Shown: positions 14,482 to 21,488 of the stretch, one piece after another
Position numbering within the stretch: the first letter of the stretch is position 1
How the letters are laid out: each line of letters starts with the position of its first letter
DNA from: Bacillota bacterium
Lineage (GTDB): Bacteria; Bacillota; Clostridia; Christensenellales; Aristaeellaceae
Direction of reading: 5' to 3'
Length of the DNA stretch: 24,552 nucleotides
NCBI GenBank assembly: GCA_023411175.1
Contig: JAEYPB010000100.1
Coordinates: forward strand, 1-24,552
Translations under genes and position numbers: made by a program
Notes under the pieces: generated by a model
What the model saw: only the letters and a program-made list of their open reading frames with translations
What the model was told of the DNA's origin: nothing
The model's database searches: none

Positions 14482-15321
14482 CTAGCCTTTCAGTCCGCCC
14501 AGGTTGATGCCTTCGATGAGGAAGCGCTGTCCGGCGACGTAGAAGAGCAGCGGCGGGATCAGCGACAGGATTACGCCCGCGAGAACCGCCGATCTGCTCC
14601 CCGTCCCTAGCCTTCCCCAAAGGGCGGTGAGGCCCAGCGGCAGCGTCATCTTGCTTTCGGAGTTGATGAAGATCAGCGGGTTATAGAAGTCGTTCCAGGT
14701 GCCGATGAAAGTCTGCACCGCGATCACCATCATGGCAGGCTTGGCCATGGGGCCGACGATCCGAAAAAAGCAGTAGATTCTGCCGGCGCCGTCAATATAG
14801 GCGGCTTCGTCGTAGCTCTTGGGGATGGTCATCATGAACTGCCGGATCATAAAGATGCCGATGGCGCTGAACATCGCCGGAAGAATCAGCGCGCCATAGC
14901 GGTCGATCAGCCCCAGGTTCTTCATGATGATGAAGCGCGGGATGCTCATCACGGCGCTGGGGACCATCATCGAGCAGAGAAAGGCGATGAACAGCACATT
15001 CTTGCCCGGGAATCGGAAGCGGGAAAACGCGAAGGCGGCCATCGAGGAGCAAACGACCTGAAGCGCCGTGCTGGAGAGCGATACGATGACCGAGTTCTTG
15101 AGGAACTTGCCAAAATCGACCTTTTCGAACACCAAATTGTAGCTGTCCAGCAGGAACTGGGTCGGCAAGATCGCGGGCGGCATTTTGAACGAGTCCAGCG
15201 GGGAGCGCAGCGAGGAGGCCAGCATCCACGAAATGGGGATCAGGATGTAGACCGCGAAGCCCACAAGGAGTAGAATCCGGATCAGCCTGCCCGCGCTGGG
15301 GGGCGTTTTTTTGGCCATCAT
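14482..15321 (-). CDS. Carbohydrate ABC importer permease, MalG type (CUT1)
   Basis: This is an inner-half membrane subunit of a sugar importer. The 279-residue protein has six predicted membrane segments, the first at about residues 13-35. The cytoplasmic docking loop is DEAAYIDGAGRIYCFFRIVGP, and the conserved end is AGQRFLIEGINLGGLKG. Start: ATG 15321, with AAGGAGG about seven bases upstream on the minus strand. Twelve nucleotides separate it from the MalF-type gene before it. No ATPase gene follows; Bacillota CUT1 systems often share one housekeeping ATPase (MsmX type) encoded elsewhere. Confidence 0.92.
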   Translation of the reverse strand: MMAKKTPPSAGRLIRILLLVGFAVYILIPISWMLASSLRSPLDSFKMPPAILPTQFLLDSYNLVFEKVDFGKFLKNSVIVSLSSTALQVVCSSMAAFAFSRFRFPGKNVLFIAFLCSMMVPSAVMSIPRFIIMKNLGLIDRYGALILPAMFSAIGIFMIRQFMMTIPKSYDEAAYIDGAGRIYCFFRIVGPMAKPAMMVIAVQTFIGTWNDFYNPLIFINSESKMTLPLGLTALWGRLGTGSRSAVLAGVILSLIPPLLFYVAGQRFLIEGINLGGLKG

Positions 15322-15333
15322 AGGCGGTCCTCC

Positions 15334-16251
15334 TTAATCCCTGTCATAGTTGACCCACATGTTGGAAGACCGGAACTGGATCAACGTGATGAGCAGAATA
15401 ATCACCAGCAGAATGATCGACTGCGCCGAGGCCAGGCCGAACTTGTGCGACCCGAACGCGATGTTGTAGATGTACAGGCTGATCGTTCGGGAAGCGTCGC
15501 CCGGGCCGCCGTTCGTGAGCATGTAGGGCTCGTCGAAGATCTGAACGCAGCCAATCAGCATGGTCACGAATACAAAGAAGATTGTCGGGGAGATCAGCGG
15601 CAGCGTGATGTGCCGCGTTTTTTGCCAGGTGTTGGCGCCATCAATCTCCGCGGCTTCCAGGAACGTCCTGTCGACGCCCTGCAGACCGATGAAGAAATAC
15701 AGGAAATAGCCGCCGACGAACTTCCAAAGGCTGAACAGCATCGTGGCCGGAAAGACCCAGAACGACGAGCTGAGCCAGGGAATCGCACCGATGCCGACGA
15801 GGCTCAGGAAGTAGTTGATGATTCCGAAATCCTTGTTGAGGATGAACGTCCAGGCGATGGCGACGGACGAGGTTGCGAGCAGTGTTGGAAAATAGTAAAC
15901 CGTACGGAGTGTGTAGACTGCCAGCTTGTTCTTGACGGCGTTGACGCCAAAGGCGAGCAGGAGGCCGAAGATCATGTGCATCGGTACCAGGAGGCACACA
16001 AACTTCAGGGAGTTTCCAAGGGTCATCCATAGCCGCTTGTCCTTGAGGATGTACGCCCAGTTCATGTAGTTGTTCCACTTGGCGGGCGTGATGACGTTGT
16101 AGTTGTAAAACGTCAGGTAGATGACGAGAATCAGCGGAATCAGGACAAACACCAAGAAAATTGCGAAGCTCGGCAAAAGGAACATATAGGCGGCCAGTGC
16201 GTCCTGCTTTTCCCGTTTCCGGTAGTGGTGCGCTGCGAGCGGCTTCGTCAC
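15334..16251 (-). CDS. Carbohydrate ABC importer permease, MalF type (CUT1)
   Basis: This is the partner membrane subunit, 305 residues from the chosen start. The first membrane segment is FLLPSFAIFLVFVLIPLILV, and the docking loop reads LEAAEIDGANTWQKTRHITLP. The C-terminal FGLASAQSIILLVIILLITL segment is followed by a short basic tail, as in relatives. Start: GTG 16251 lies eight bases after GGAAGGAG. The upstream ATG 16272 would begin three bases after a strong hairpin with no room for a ribosome site, so I prefer the GTG. It is transcribed after the binding-protein gene, from which it is separated by that hairpin. Confidence 0.9.
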   Translation of the reverse strand: MTKPLAAHHYRKREKQDALAAYMFLLPSFAIFLVFVLIPLILVIYLTFYNYNVITPAKWNNYMNWAYILKDKRLWMTLGNSLKFVCLLVPMHMIFGLLLAFGVNAVKNKLAVYTLRTVYYFPTLLATSSVAIAWTFILNKDFGIINYFLSLVGIGAIPWLSSSFWVFPATMLFSLWKFVGGYFLYFFIGLQGVDRTFLEAAEIDGANTWQKTRHITLPLISPTIFFVFVTMLIGCVQIFDEPYMLTNGGPGDASRTISLYIYNIAFGSHKFGLASAQSIILLVIILLITLIQFRSSNMWVNYDRD

Positions 16252-16275
16252 GGCTAGGACTCCTTCCATCATTTA

Positions 16276-16304
16276 CGCGGAAGGACCACACGGGTCCTTC
16301 CGCG
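16276..16304 (-). other. Intercistronic stem-loop between binding protein and permease (CUT1 operon)
   Basis: CGCGGAAGGACC (16276-16287) and GGTCCTTCCGCG (16293-16304) form a perfect 12-bp stem with a 5-nt loop and no T-tract. Placement matches the hairpin in the Opp-type operon, consistent with raising binding-protein mRNA over permease mRNA. Confidence 0.75.
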
Positions 16305-16327
16305 CATTAACTAAAGCCCCGGGGCGA

Positions 16328-17596
16328 TCAGCCCATCGCCAGAATCATGTCGATCTCCTGCTTCGCGGCGTCAAGTGCGTCCTTGACAGGCATTTCGTCC
16401 GCGTAGATCAACGACAGGTAGCGGTCCATGACCTGCTGGATGTCGTTATAGGTGGCGGGCGCCTGCACGGACTTGGCGGTGTCGGCCGTATCGTAGAAGA
16501 CGCGGGAGTTCGTCGGCCAGTCGGTATCGACGACGACTTCCTTCATGACTTCCTTCGACATCGGGATGCCGGTGATGCCGATGACGGTGCGCTGGGAATC
16601 CTTGCTGGAGAGGAAGCAGGACAGCTTGAAGGCGTCGTCCTTCTTCTCGCTGGCGCTGGAAACCAGCCACATGCCAAAGCCGGAAATGCTCTGCTGCTCT
16701 TTGTTGGTGGGGAGGTACTGCAGATCCACGGCCTTGAAGTTGGACTCGTTGTAGCTCTTCATCGGCCAGCGGCCGGCGAACTGCATGCCCACCTGGTCGG
16801 ACATGAACGTGCCCTGGTTGACCGGAGCCACCTGGTATTTGTACATCAGGTCGTGCAGGAACTGGATGGTCTCCACGGCCTCGGGCGAATTGACCACGCA
16901 TTCGGTCATGTCGTCGTTGAGGATGGACGCGCCGTTGTTGTAGAGCCACGCTGAGGTTTCAAAGTAGCCGGCGCTCACGTTGCAGCCGTAGACCTGGGTG
17001 CCGTCGGGCCGAACGAAGGTCATCTTCTTGCAGTAGTCGAGGAAGGTGTCGTAGTTCCAGTCAGCCGGGGGCATTTCGAGGCCGGCTTCCTTCAGCACGT
17101 TCAGGTTGACGTGGGTGACCACGTTGTTCCACTCAAAGCCGATGGCGTAGGTGGTATCATCCACGGTCAGGGGCGCGACCAGCTTCTCGTGGTTGTCGCT
17201 CACAAGGCCCCACCATTCGGGATACTTCTCGATGTACTCGTTCAGCGGCGCGCACAGCTGGTTGTTGCGGAAGACTTCGTAGCCCTCAATGGCGATGCGG
17301 ATCACGTCGGGGGTGTCGCCGCCGGCGATCATGGTCTGCAGCTTGGAGAAGAACCCCGCCCAGCCGCCGGTGGAGGGAATGAACATCAGCTCCGTGGAAA
17401 TGCCGGTCTCGTCATAGAACTTCTGGGCGACTTCCGCCAGCACGCTCTTGGGGAACGCCTCTCCGTCGAAGGCAACCTTCAGTACGTTCTTGCCATCCCC
17501 GACGATGTTGCGGTCAATCTCCTCCTCCGCGAACGAGACCGCGGCGCTTCCGAGCACCAGCATCAACGCGAGCAACAGTGCAACCAGCTTCTTCAT
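16328..17596 (-). CDS. Extracellular sugar-binding protein, family 1 (CUT1)
   Basis: This binds an oligosaccharide outside the cell and delivers it to the two permeases that follow. The protein has 422 residues. A signal peptide of about 23 residues ends in SFA before EEEID and has no lipobox cysteine. Family-1 features are KLQTMIAGGDTPDVIRI in the first lobe, YAIGFEWNNVVTHVNLNVLKEAGL, and several surface tryptophans (WAGFF, WWGLV, GRWPMKSY) that could stack on sugar rings. Start: ATG 17596, with AGGGAGGG about eight bases upstream. A strong promoter with a LacI-type operator lies just in front, so expression is probably repressed by the neighbouring LacI protein until the sugar is present. 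Confidence 0.92.
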   Translation of the reverse strand: MKKLVALLLALMLVLGSAAVSFAEEEIDRNIVGDGKNVLKVAFDGEAFPKSVLAEVAQKFYDETGISTELMFIPSTGGWAGFFSKLQTMIAGGDTPDVIRIAIEGYEVFRNNQLCAPLNEYIEKYPEWWGLVSDNHEKLVAPLTVDDTTYAIGFEWNNVVTHVNLNVLKEAGLEMPPADWNYDTFLDYCKKMTFVRPDGTQVYGCNVSAGYFETSAWLYNNGASILNDDMTECVVNSPEAVETIQFLHDLMYKYQVAPVNQGTFMSDQVGMQFAGRWPMKSYNESNFKAVDLQYLPTNKEQQSISGFGMWLVSSASEKKDDAFKLSCFLSSKDSQRTVIGITGIPMSKEVMKEVVVDTDWPTNSRVFYDTADTAKSVQAPATYNDIQQVMDRYLSLIYADEMPVKDALDAAKQEIDMILAMG

Positions 17597-17618
17597 AATT
17601 CGACCCTCCCTTAAAATT

Positions 17619-17636
17619 AACGTGCACGTGAACGTT
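17619..17636. promoter_or_regulatory. LacI-type operator of the CUT1 operon
   Basis: AACGTGCACGTGAACGTT is an 18-bp palindrome with a central CpG and a single mismatched pair between the halves. It starts six bases downstream of the -10 box on the minus strand, covering the transcription start. Fourteen bases of it (17623-17636) recur exactly at 18958-18971. Confidence 0.78.
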
Positions 17637-17642
17637 TATAAG

Positions 17643-17671
17643 AGTATAGTACACGCAAAAATGGCTGTCAA
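17643..17671 (-). promoter_or_regulatory. Promoter of the CUT1 operon
   Basis: On the minus strand: a perfect TTGACA (17671-17666), a 17-nt spacer, and TATACT (17648-17643). This near-consensus promoter needs repression to be silent, which fits the operator directly downstream. Confidence 0.85.
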
Positions 17672-17727
17672 TGCCATACAAACCGGTTTATTAACAATTA
17701 TTTTGAGCTGTATCGGCTGATTTGGTT

Positions 17728-17762
17728 AAAAAACAGGCTGGATTCTAAAGGAATCCGGCCTG
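17728..17762 (-). terminator. Intrinsic terminator of the first LacI-family gene
   Basis: On the minus strand, CAGGCCGGATTC pairs with GAATCCAGCCTG (one wobble pair, 5-nt loop) and is followed directly by six T. It lies 50 nt after the LacI stop and upstream of the CUT1 promoter, isolating the two units. Confidence 0.88.
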
Positions 17763-17811
17763 ATATTGTGCCTGAAAGACGCTTTGCGGCGTTAGGTGGG
17801 GCGGAAACGAT

Positions 17812-18804
17812 TCAAAGGATCGTCTGCCCCGGCACGATTTCATAGGGCATTTCGACGAAAGGGGGGAGCGTTCCGCCGTTGATCGCGTCGATCAAAAGCT
17901 GAGCGCACCGGATGCCGATGTTCTGGATGAAGATGGAGACCGTGGTGATGTTCGGCTCAAACTCGTGCAGCATGGGGATCATGTCGAAGCCGCTCAGGCC
18001 GTAATCCATCGGCGGGCGCAGCCCGCGCTTGTGCAGCGAACTCATGATGGTCACCGCGTAGATGTCGCTGGTGCAGATGATGGCGGTGCGCGTCTCGTCC
18101 CGGAAGCGCAGCGCGCCGATCGTATTCATATAGTCCCCGTCCTCCAGCGTCAGCACCTCTGTGTCGCCAGGGGCCTCGGAGATCGCCTTTAAGAAGCCCC
18201 CCTTGCGGTTGATCAGGGAGCTCATGTTGCTCAGGTGCGCCTTGTAAAGCGGGGGACAGACGTACAGTACCCGCCGATATCCCTTGCTCAGGATGTAGCG
18301 CGTCATGTCCATCATCGCCCGGTAGTCGTCGATCGAAACGAGCGGCAGATCCTCTGAGACCCGGTTCATGACGGTAATCACCGGTATATTCAGACTTTTG
18401 AGGTAGTCCGCGTACTCGGGTTCACGGACCACGCTGTCCAGCAGAATGCCGTCGACGCGCCGATCCAGCAGATGCTCCAGGCACGAGCGCTCCACCTCGG
18501 GGTCCTTGTTGGTCAGCATGATGTACGTCACATAGCCCGCTTCGAACGCCGCGTTCTGAAAGGCGTTGACCATTTGCGCAAAAAAGGCGTTGTTCAAGTC
18601 GAATACGATGATGCCCAGGCTCTTGCTGACGCCGTTTACCAGCGCCTGCGCGAGCCGGTGGGGCCGGTAGCCCATCGCCTTGGCGACGGCCAGTACCTCT
18701 TTGCGCTTTTTTTCGCTGATGCCGGGCCGCCCGTTCAGCGCCCGGTCTACGGTGATGCGGGAGACGCCCAGCTTTTCCGCGATCAGCTTTGTGGTTACGT
18801 TCAT
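17812..18804 (-). CDS. LacI-family repressor (module B)
   Basis: This is a sugar-responsive DNA-binding repressor of 330 residues. The helix-turn-helix is at residues 4-23 (TTKLIAEKLGVSRITVDRAL), followed by the hinge region (GYRPHRLAQALVNG). The periplasmic-binding-like sensor starts at LGIIVFDLNNAFF and includes the conserved RRVDGILL and YGLSGFDMIPM segments. Start: ATG 18804, six bases after GAGGG; the ATG at 18810 is too close to that site. It lies between the CUT1 operon and the GH116/GH172c operon, both of which carry the same operator core, so it probably controls both. Its own promoter has a weaker half-site at the start codon, so autoregulation is possible. Confidence 0.9.
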   Translation of the reverse strand: MNVTTKLIAEKLGVSRITVDRALNGRPGISEKKRKEVLAVAKAMGYRPHRLAQALVNGVSKSLGIIVFDLNNAFFAQMVNAFQNAAFEAGYVTYIMLTNKDPEVERSCLEHLLDRRVDGILLDSVVREPEYADYLKSLNIPVITVMNRVSEDLPLVSIDDYRAMMDMTRYILSKGYRRVLYVCPPLYKAHLSNMSSLINRKGGFLKAISEAPGDTEVLTLEDGDYMNTIGALRFRDETRTAIICTSDIYAVTIMSSLHKRGLRPPMDYGLSGFDMIPMLHEFEPNITTVSIFIQNIGIRCAQLLIDAINGGTLPPFVEMPYEIVPGQTIL

Positions 18805-18811
18805 GTACATC
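18797..18811. promoter_or_regulatory. Weak operator-like site at the LacI start codon
   Basis: ACGTTCATGTACATC matches 12 of 15 positions of the CUT1 operator read on the same strand (ACGTTCACGTGCACG). It covers the ribosome site to start codon region, so binding could block elongation. Overlap with coding sequence makes chance likeness possible. Confidence 0.3.
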
Positions 18812-18844
18812 CCTCATTTTAGATTAAAACAATAATTTTCCCAC

Positions 18845-18873
18845 ACTATATCAGAAAATCAACGGATTGACAA
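18845..18873 (-). promoter_or_regulatory. Promoter of the first LacI-family gene
   Basis: On the minus strand: TTGTCA (18873-18868), a 17-nt spacer, and TATAGT (18850-18845), about 40 nt upstream of the start codon. Confidence 0.75.
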
Positions 18874-18923
18874 GTAAATCATCTGTTTTGGATTGATCGG
18901 TGAAATAATATGCCGTCAGATTA

Positions 18924-18952
18924 TTGACAAATTACGCATGATCGATTAAGAT
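18924..18952 (+). promoter_or_regulatory. Promoter of the GH116-GH172c operon
   Basis: A perfect TTGACA (18924-18929), a 17-nt spacer, and TAAGAT (18947-18952). It is divergent from the LacI promoter, whose -35 box is about 50 bp away. Confidence 0.72.
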
Positions 18953-18957
18953 GTCGA

Positions 18958-18971
18958 TGCACGTGAACGTT
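18958..18971. promoter_or_regulatory. LacI-type operator of the GH116-GH172c operon
   Basis: TGCACGTGAACGTT is identical to 14 bases of the CUT1 operator. It begins five bases after the -10 box, over the predicted start point, the same geometry as at the CUT1 promoter. The left half of the full palindrome is poorly kept, so binding may be weaker here. Confidence 0.75.
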
Positions 18972-18975
18972 ATCC

Positions 18976-19015
18976 GCGGGCGCCGGCCGCATTTTCATCT
19001 CTGGCCGGCGCCCGC
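18976..19015 (+). other. GC-rich hairpin in the GH116 5' leader
   Basis: A perfect 13-bp stem (GCGGGCGCCGGCC, 18976-18988, with 19003-19015) closes a 14-nt loop. It would form about 18 nt from the RNA 5' end and about 30 nt before the ribosome site. No T-tract follows. It could protect the transcript end. Confidence 0.7.
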
Positions 19016-19061
19016 ACGAACGCGAAGAGGACAACGAACCACTCGGAAAGGCGGTAGCACA

Positions 19062-21488
19062 ATGAGAACCTATGCTGGCGGACAGCTCGATCAGATTGCC
19101 TTCCCGCTGGGCGGCATTGGCGCGGGGACCATTTGCCTTCAGGGTACAGGCGCGCTGGGGAACATCGCCATATGGAACAGGCCCAACTACAATTTTAACC
19201 CCATGATGTTCAGCGCCGTCACCGTTAAAGGCGAAGAGAATGTCTCCCGCGTCGTCGAGGCCCCTGTGCCGGACGCCAACATTTTTGTCAAACACCACAA
19301 CGCGGCGCTGGGGCTGGGAGAATACGCATACGGGCTGCCTCGGTTTGAGGCGGGCGTCTTCTCCGCGCGCTTCCCCTTCGCCCAAGTGGACCTTCGGGAC
19401 GGGCGGATGCCCATCGAAGCCCACATCACCGGCTGGAGTCCCTTCGTGCCTGGGGCCGAGGACGATTCGAGCCTGCCCTTCGCCGCGCTGGAATACACCT
19501 TTGAAAACCAAACCGATGAAGCGCTCGAAGCGGTGTATTCATTCTCCAGCGTCAACTTCATGAAAAAAGACGACGCCGCCTTCATCCGCGTGGTTGAAAA
19601 CGGCTTTGCGATGGAGCAGCCCGAAGACCCGGCAAATCCCGCCGTCCGCGGCGCTTTCCTGGCGCAGACCGACGCGCCCGCCTTTGTCGACGCCACCTGG
19701 ATCCGCGGCGGCTGGACGTTCGACGTGCTCACCACCGCATGGCGCAGGATTTGCGAAGGCGCATGCGAGAACCGGGTGTACGAGGACGACTACCCGGCGC
19801 CCACGCCGGGCGCGACGCTCTCCGTCCCCTTTACGCTTCCGCCCCGCGGACAGAAGACCATTACGCTCCGGCTGTGCTGGTACGTGCCCGGCTCGGGCGT
19901 CCACGCCGGCCTGCCCAAGGAGATCCTGGCCCGCGAAGGCGCGGACATCGACTACAAGCCCTGGTACAGCGGGAAGTTTGATTCCGTGGATGCCGCCGCA
20001 GCCGACTGGAAGGCCCGCTACGCGGCACTATACAGGGAGACGAAGGCGTTTACCGATTGCTTCTTCGATACCGACCTTCCGGAGGAGATTCCGGAGGCCA
20101 TTGCGGCCAACCTCTCGATCCTGAAATCGCCCACGGTGCTGCGCCAGCGGGACGGGCGCTTCTGGGGCTGGGAGGGCTGCCAGGATGAGGTGGGCAGCTG
20201 CCACGGTTCCTGCACCCACGTGTGGAACTACGCGCAGGCGCTGTGCAACCTGTTCCCTCGGCTTGAGCGCTCCATGCGGGAATCGGAGTTCTTCGTTTCC
20301 CAGGCGGAGTCCGGGCACCAGAACTTCCGAACCGCGCTGCCCATTCAGGCGACCGGGGACCACCGCTTCCACGCGGCGAGCGACGGCCAGCTGGGCGGCA
20401 TCGTCAAGGTGTACAGGGATTGGCGCATCTCGGGGGACGGTGCCTGGCTGAAGGGCCTCTGGCCCAAGGTTCGGGACAGCCTTGACTACTGCATCGAAAC
20501 CTGGGACCCGGACCATGAGGGCGTCCTCAAGAAGACGCACCACAATACCTACGACATTGAGTTCTGGGGCGCCGACGGCATGTGCTCCAGCTTCTATCTG
20601 GCCGCGCTGAAGGCGGCCTGCGAGATGGGCGAGGCGCTGGGCGACGACACGAGTTCGTATGGTTCGCTGTACGAAAAGGGCCGGAAGTATCTCGAGGAGA
20701 AGCTGTTTAACGGCGAATACTTCTATCAGCAGGTCGAATGGGACGGCCTGGAGGCCTGTGAAAAGATGGACGGCAGGAGCCTGATGCGCGGCGCATATTC
20801 GCCCGAGGTGCGCGAGCTGCTTGAGAAGGAGGGCCCCCGCTACCAGTACGGCACGGGCTGCATCTCCGACGGCGTGCTGGGCGTCTGGATGGGCGAGATC
20901 AGCGGCATTCCGGACATTCTGGACGAGGAGAAGCTCCGCAAAAACCTGGAGAGCATCTATAAATACAACTTCAAGCGAGACCTCTCCGCCCATGCCAACC
21001 CGCAGCGCCCCGGCTATGCGCTCAAGCGGGAGGGCGGCCTGCTGCTATGCACCTGGCCCCGCGGCGGCAAGCCGGCGCTGCCCTTCGTGTACAGCGACGA
21101 GGTGTGGACCGGCATCGAGTACCAGGTGGCTTCCCACCTGATCCTCAAGGGATACCTTCAGGAAGGCTTGGAAATCGTCCGGACGCTCCGCGCCCGGTAT
21201 GACGGCGCCGTCCGCAATCCCTTTGACGAGTATGAGTGCGGCCACTGGTACGCCCGCGCCATGGCCTCCTATGCGCTGATCCAGTCCTACACCGGCGTGC
21301 GCTACGACGCGGTGACCAGGACGCTGTACGTGAGCACCCGGAACGCCGCCTCCTATAAATCCTTCCTGAGCACCGAAACGGGCTACGGATCCGTGACCGT
21401 TCGGGATGGAAAGGCGTCCGTCGCGGTGGCGTGTGGGCGGATCGAAGTCGACAAAATCGTGCTGGAGGATTCGCATGAGCTTCATTGA
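19062..21488 (+). CDS. GH116-type glycoside hydrolase (GBA2-like)
   Basis: This is a predicted cytoplasmic retaining glycosidase, with beta-glucosidase the commonest activity in the family. The 808-residue protein has no signal peptide. The N-terminal beta-sandwich begins with IAFPLGGIGAGTICLQG, a signature of GBA2-type N-domains. The catalytic helical domain (about 330-790) has SCTHVWNYAQALCNLFPRL, SDGQLGGIVKVYRDW, and NTYDIEFWGADGMCSSFYLAALKA. Asp498 in NTYD aligns with the region holding the family acid/base Asp; I do not assign the nucleophile. Start: ATG 19062, seven bases after AAAGGCGG; the frame is open upstream through the operator and hairpin, which is not coding. It overlaps the GH172c start by 14 nt, so the two enzymes are made together. 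Confidence 0.88.
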   Translation: MRTYAGGQLDQIAFPLGGIGAGTICLQGTGALGNIAIWNRPNYNFNPMMFSAVTVKGEENVSRVVEAPVPDANIFVKHHNAALGLGEYAYGLPRFEAGVFSARFPFAQVDLRDGRMPIEAHITGWSPFVPGAEDDSSLPFAALEYTFENQTDEALEAVYSFSSVNFMKKDDAAFIRVVENGFAMEQPEDPANPAVRGAFLAQTDAPAFVDATWIRGGWTFDVLTTAWRRICEGACENRVYEDDYPAPTPGATLSVPFTLPPRGQKTITLRLCWYVPGSGVHAGLPKEILAREGADIDYKPWYSGKFDSVDAAAADWKARYAALYRETKAFTDCFFDTDLPEEIPEAIAANLSILKSPTVLRQRDGRFWGWEGCQDEVGSCHGSCTHVWNYAQALCNLFPRLERSMRESEFFVSQAESGHQNFRTALPIQATGDHRFHAASDGQLGGIVKVYRDWRISGDGAWLKGLWPKVRDSLDYCIETWDPDHEGVLKKTHHNTYDIEFWGADGMCSSFYLAALKAACEMGEALGDDTSSYGSLYEKGRKYLEEKLFNGEYFYQQVEWDGLEACEKMDGRSLMRGAYSPEVRELLEKEGPRYQYGTGCISDGVLGVWMGEISGIPDILDEEKLRKNLESIYKYNFKRDLSAHANPQRPGYALKREGGLLLCTWPRGGKPALPFVYSDEVWTGIEYQVASHLILKGYLQEGLEIVRTLRARYDGAVRNPFDEYECGHWYARAMASYALIQSYTGVRYDAVTRTLYVSTRNAASYKSFLSTETGYGSVTVRDGKASVAVACGRIEVDKIVLEDSHELH

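Noticed and set aside
18951..19061. In-frame upstream extension of the GH116 gene
   Set aside because: It would translate the operator and the 13-bp leader hairpin. ATG 19062 has its own ribosome site and starts at the family's usual N-terminus.
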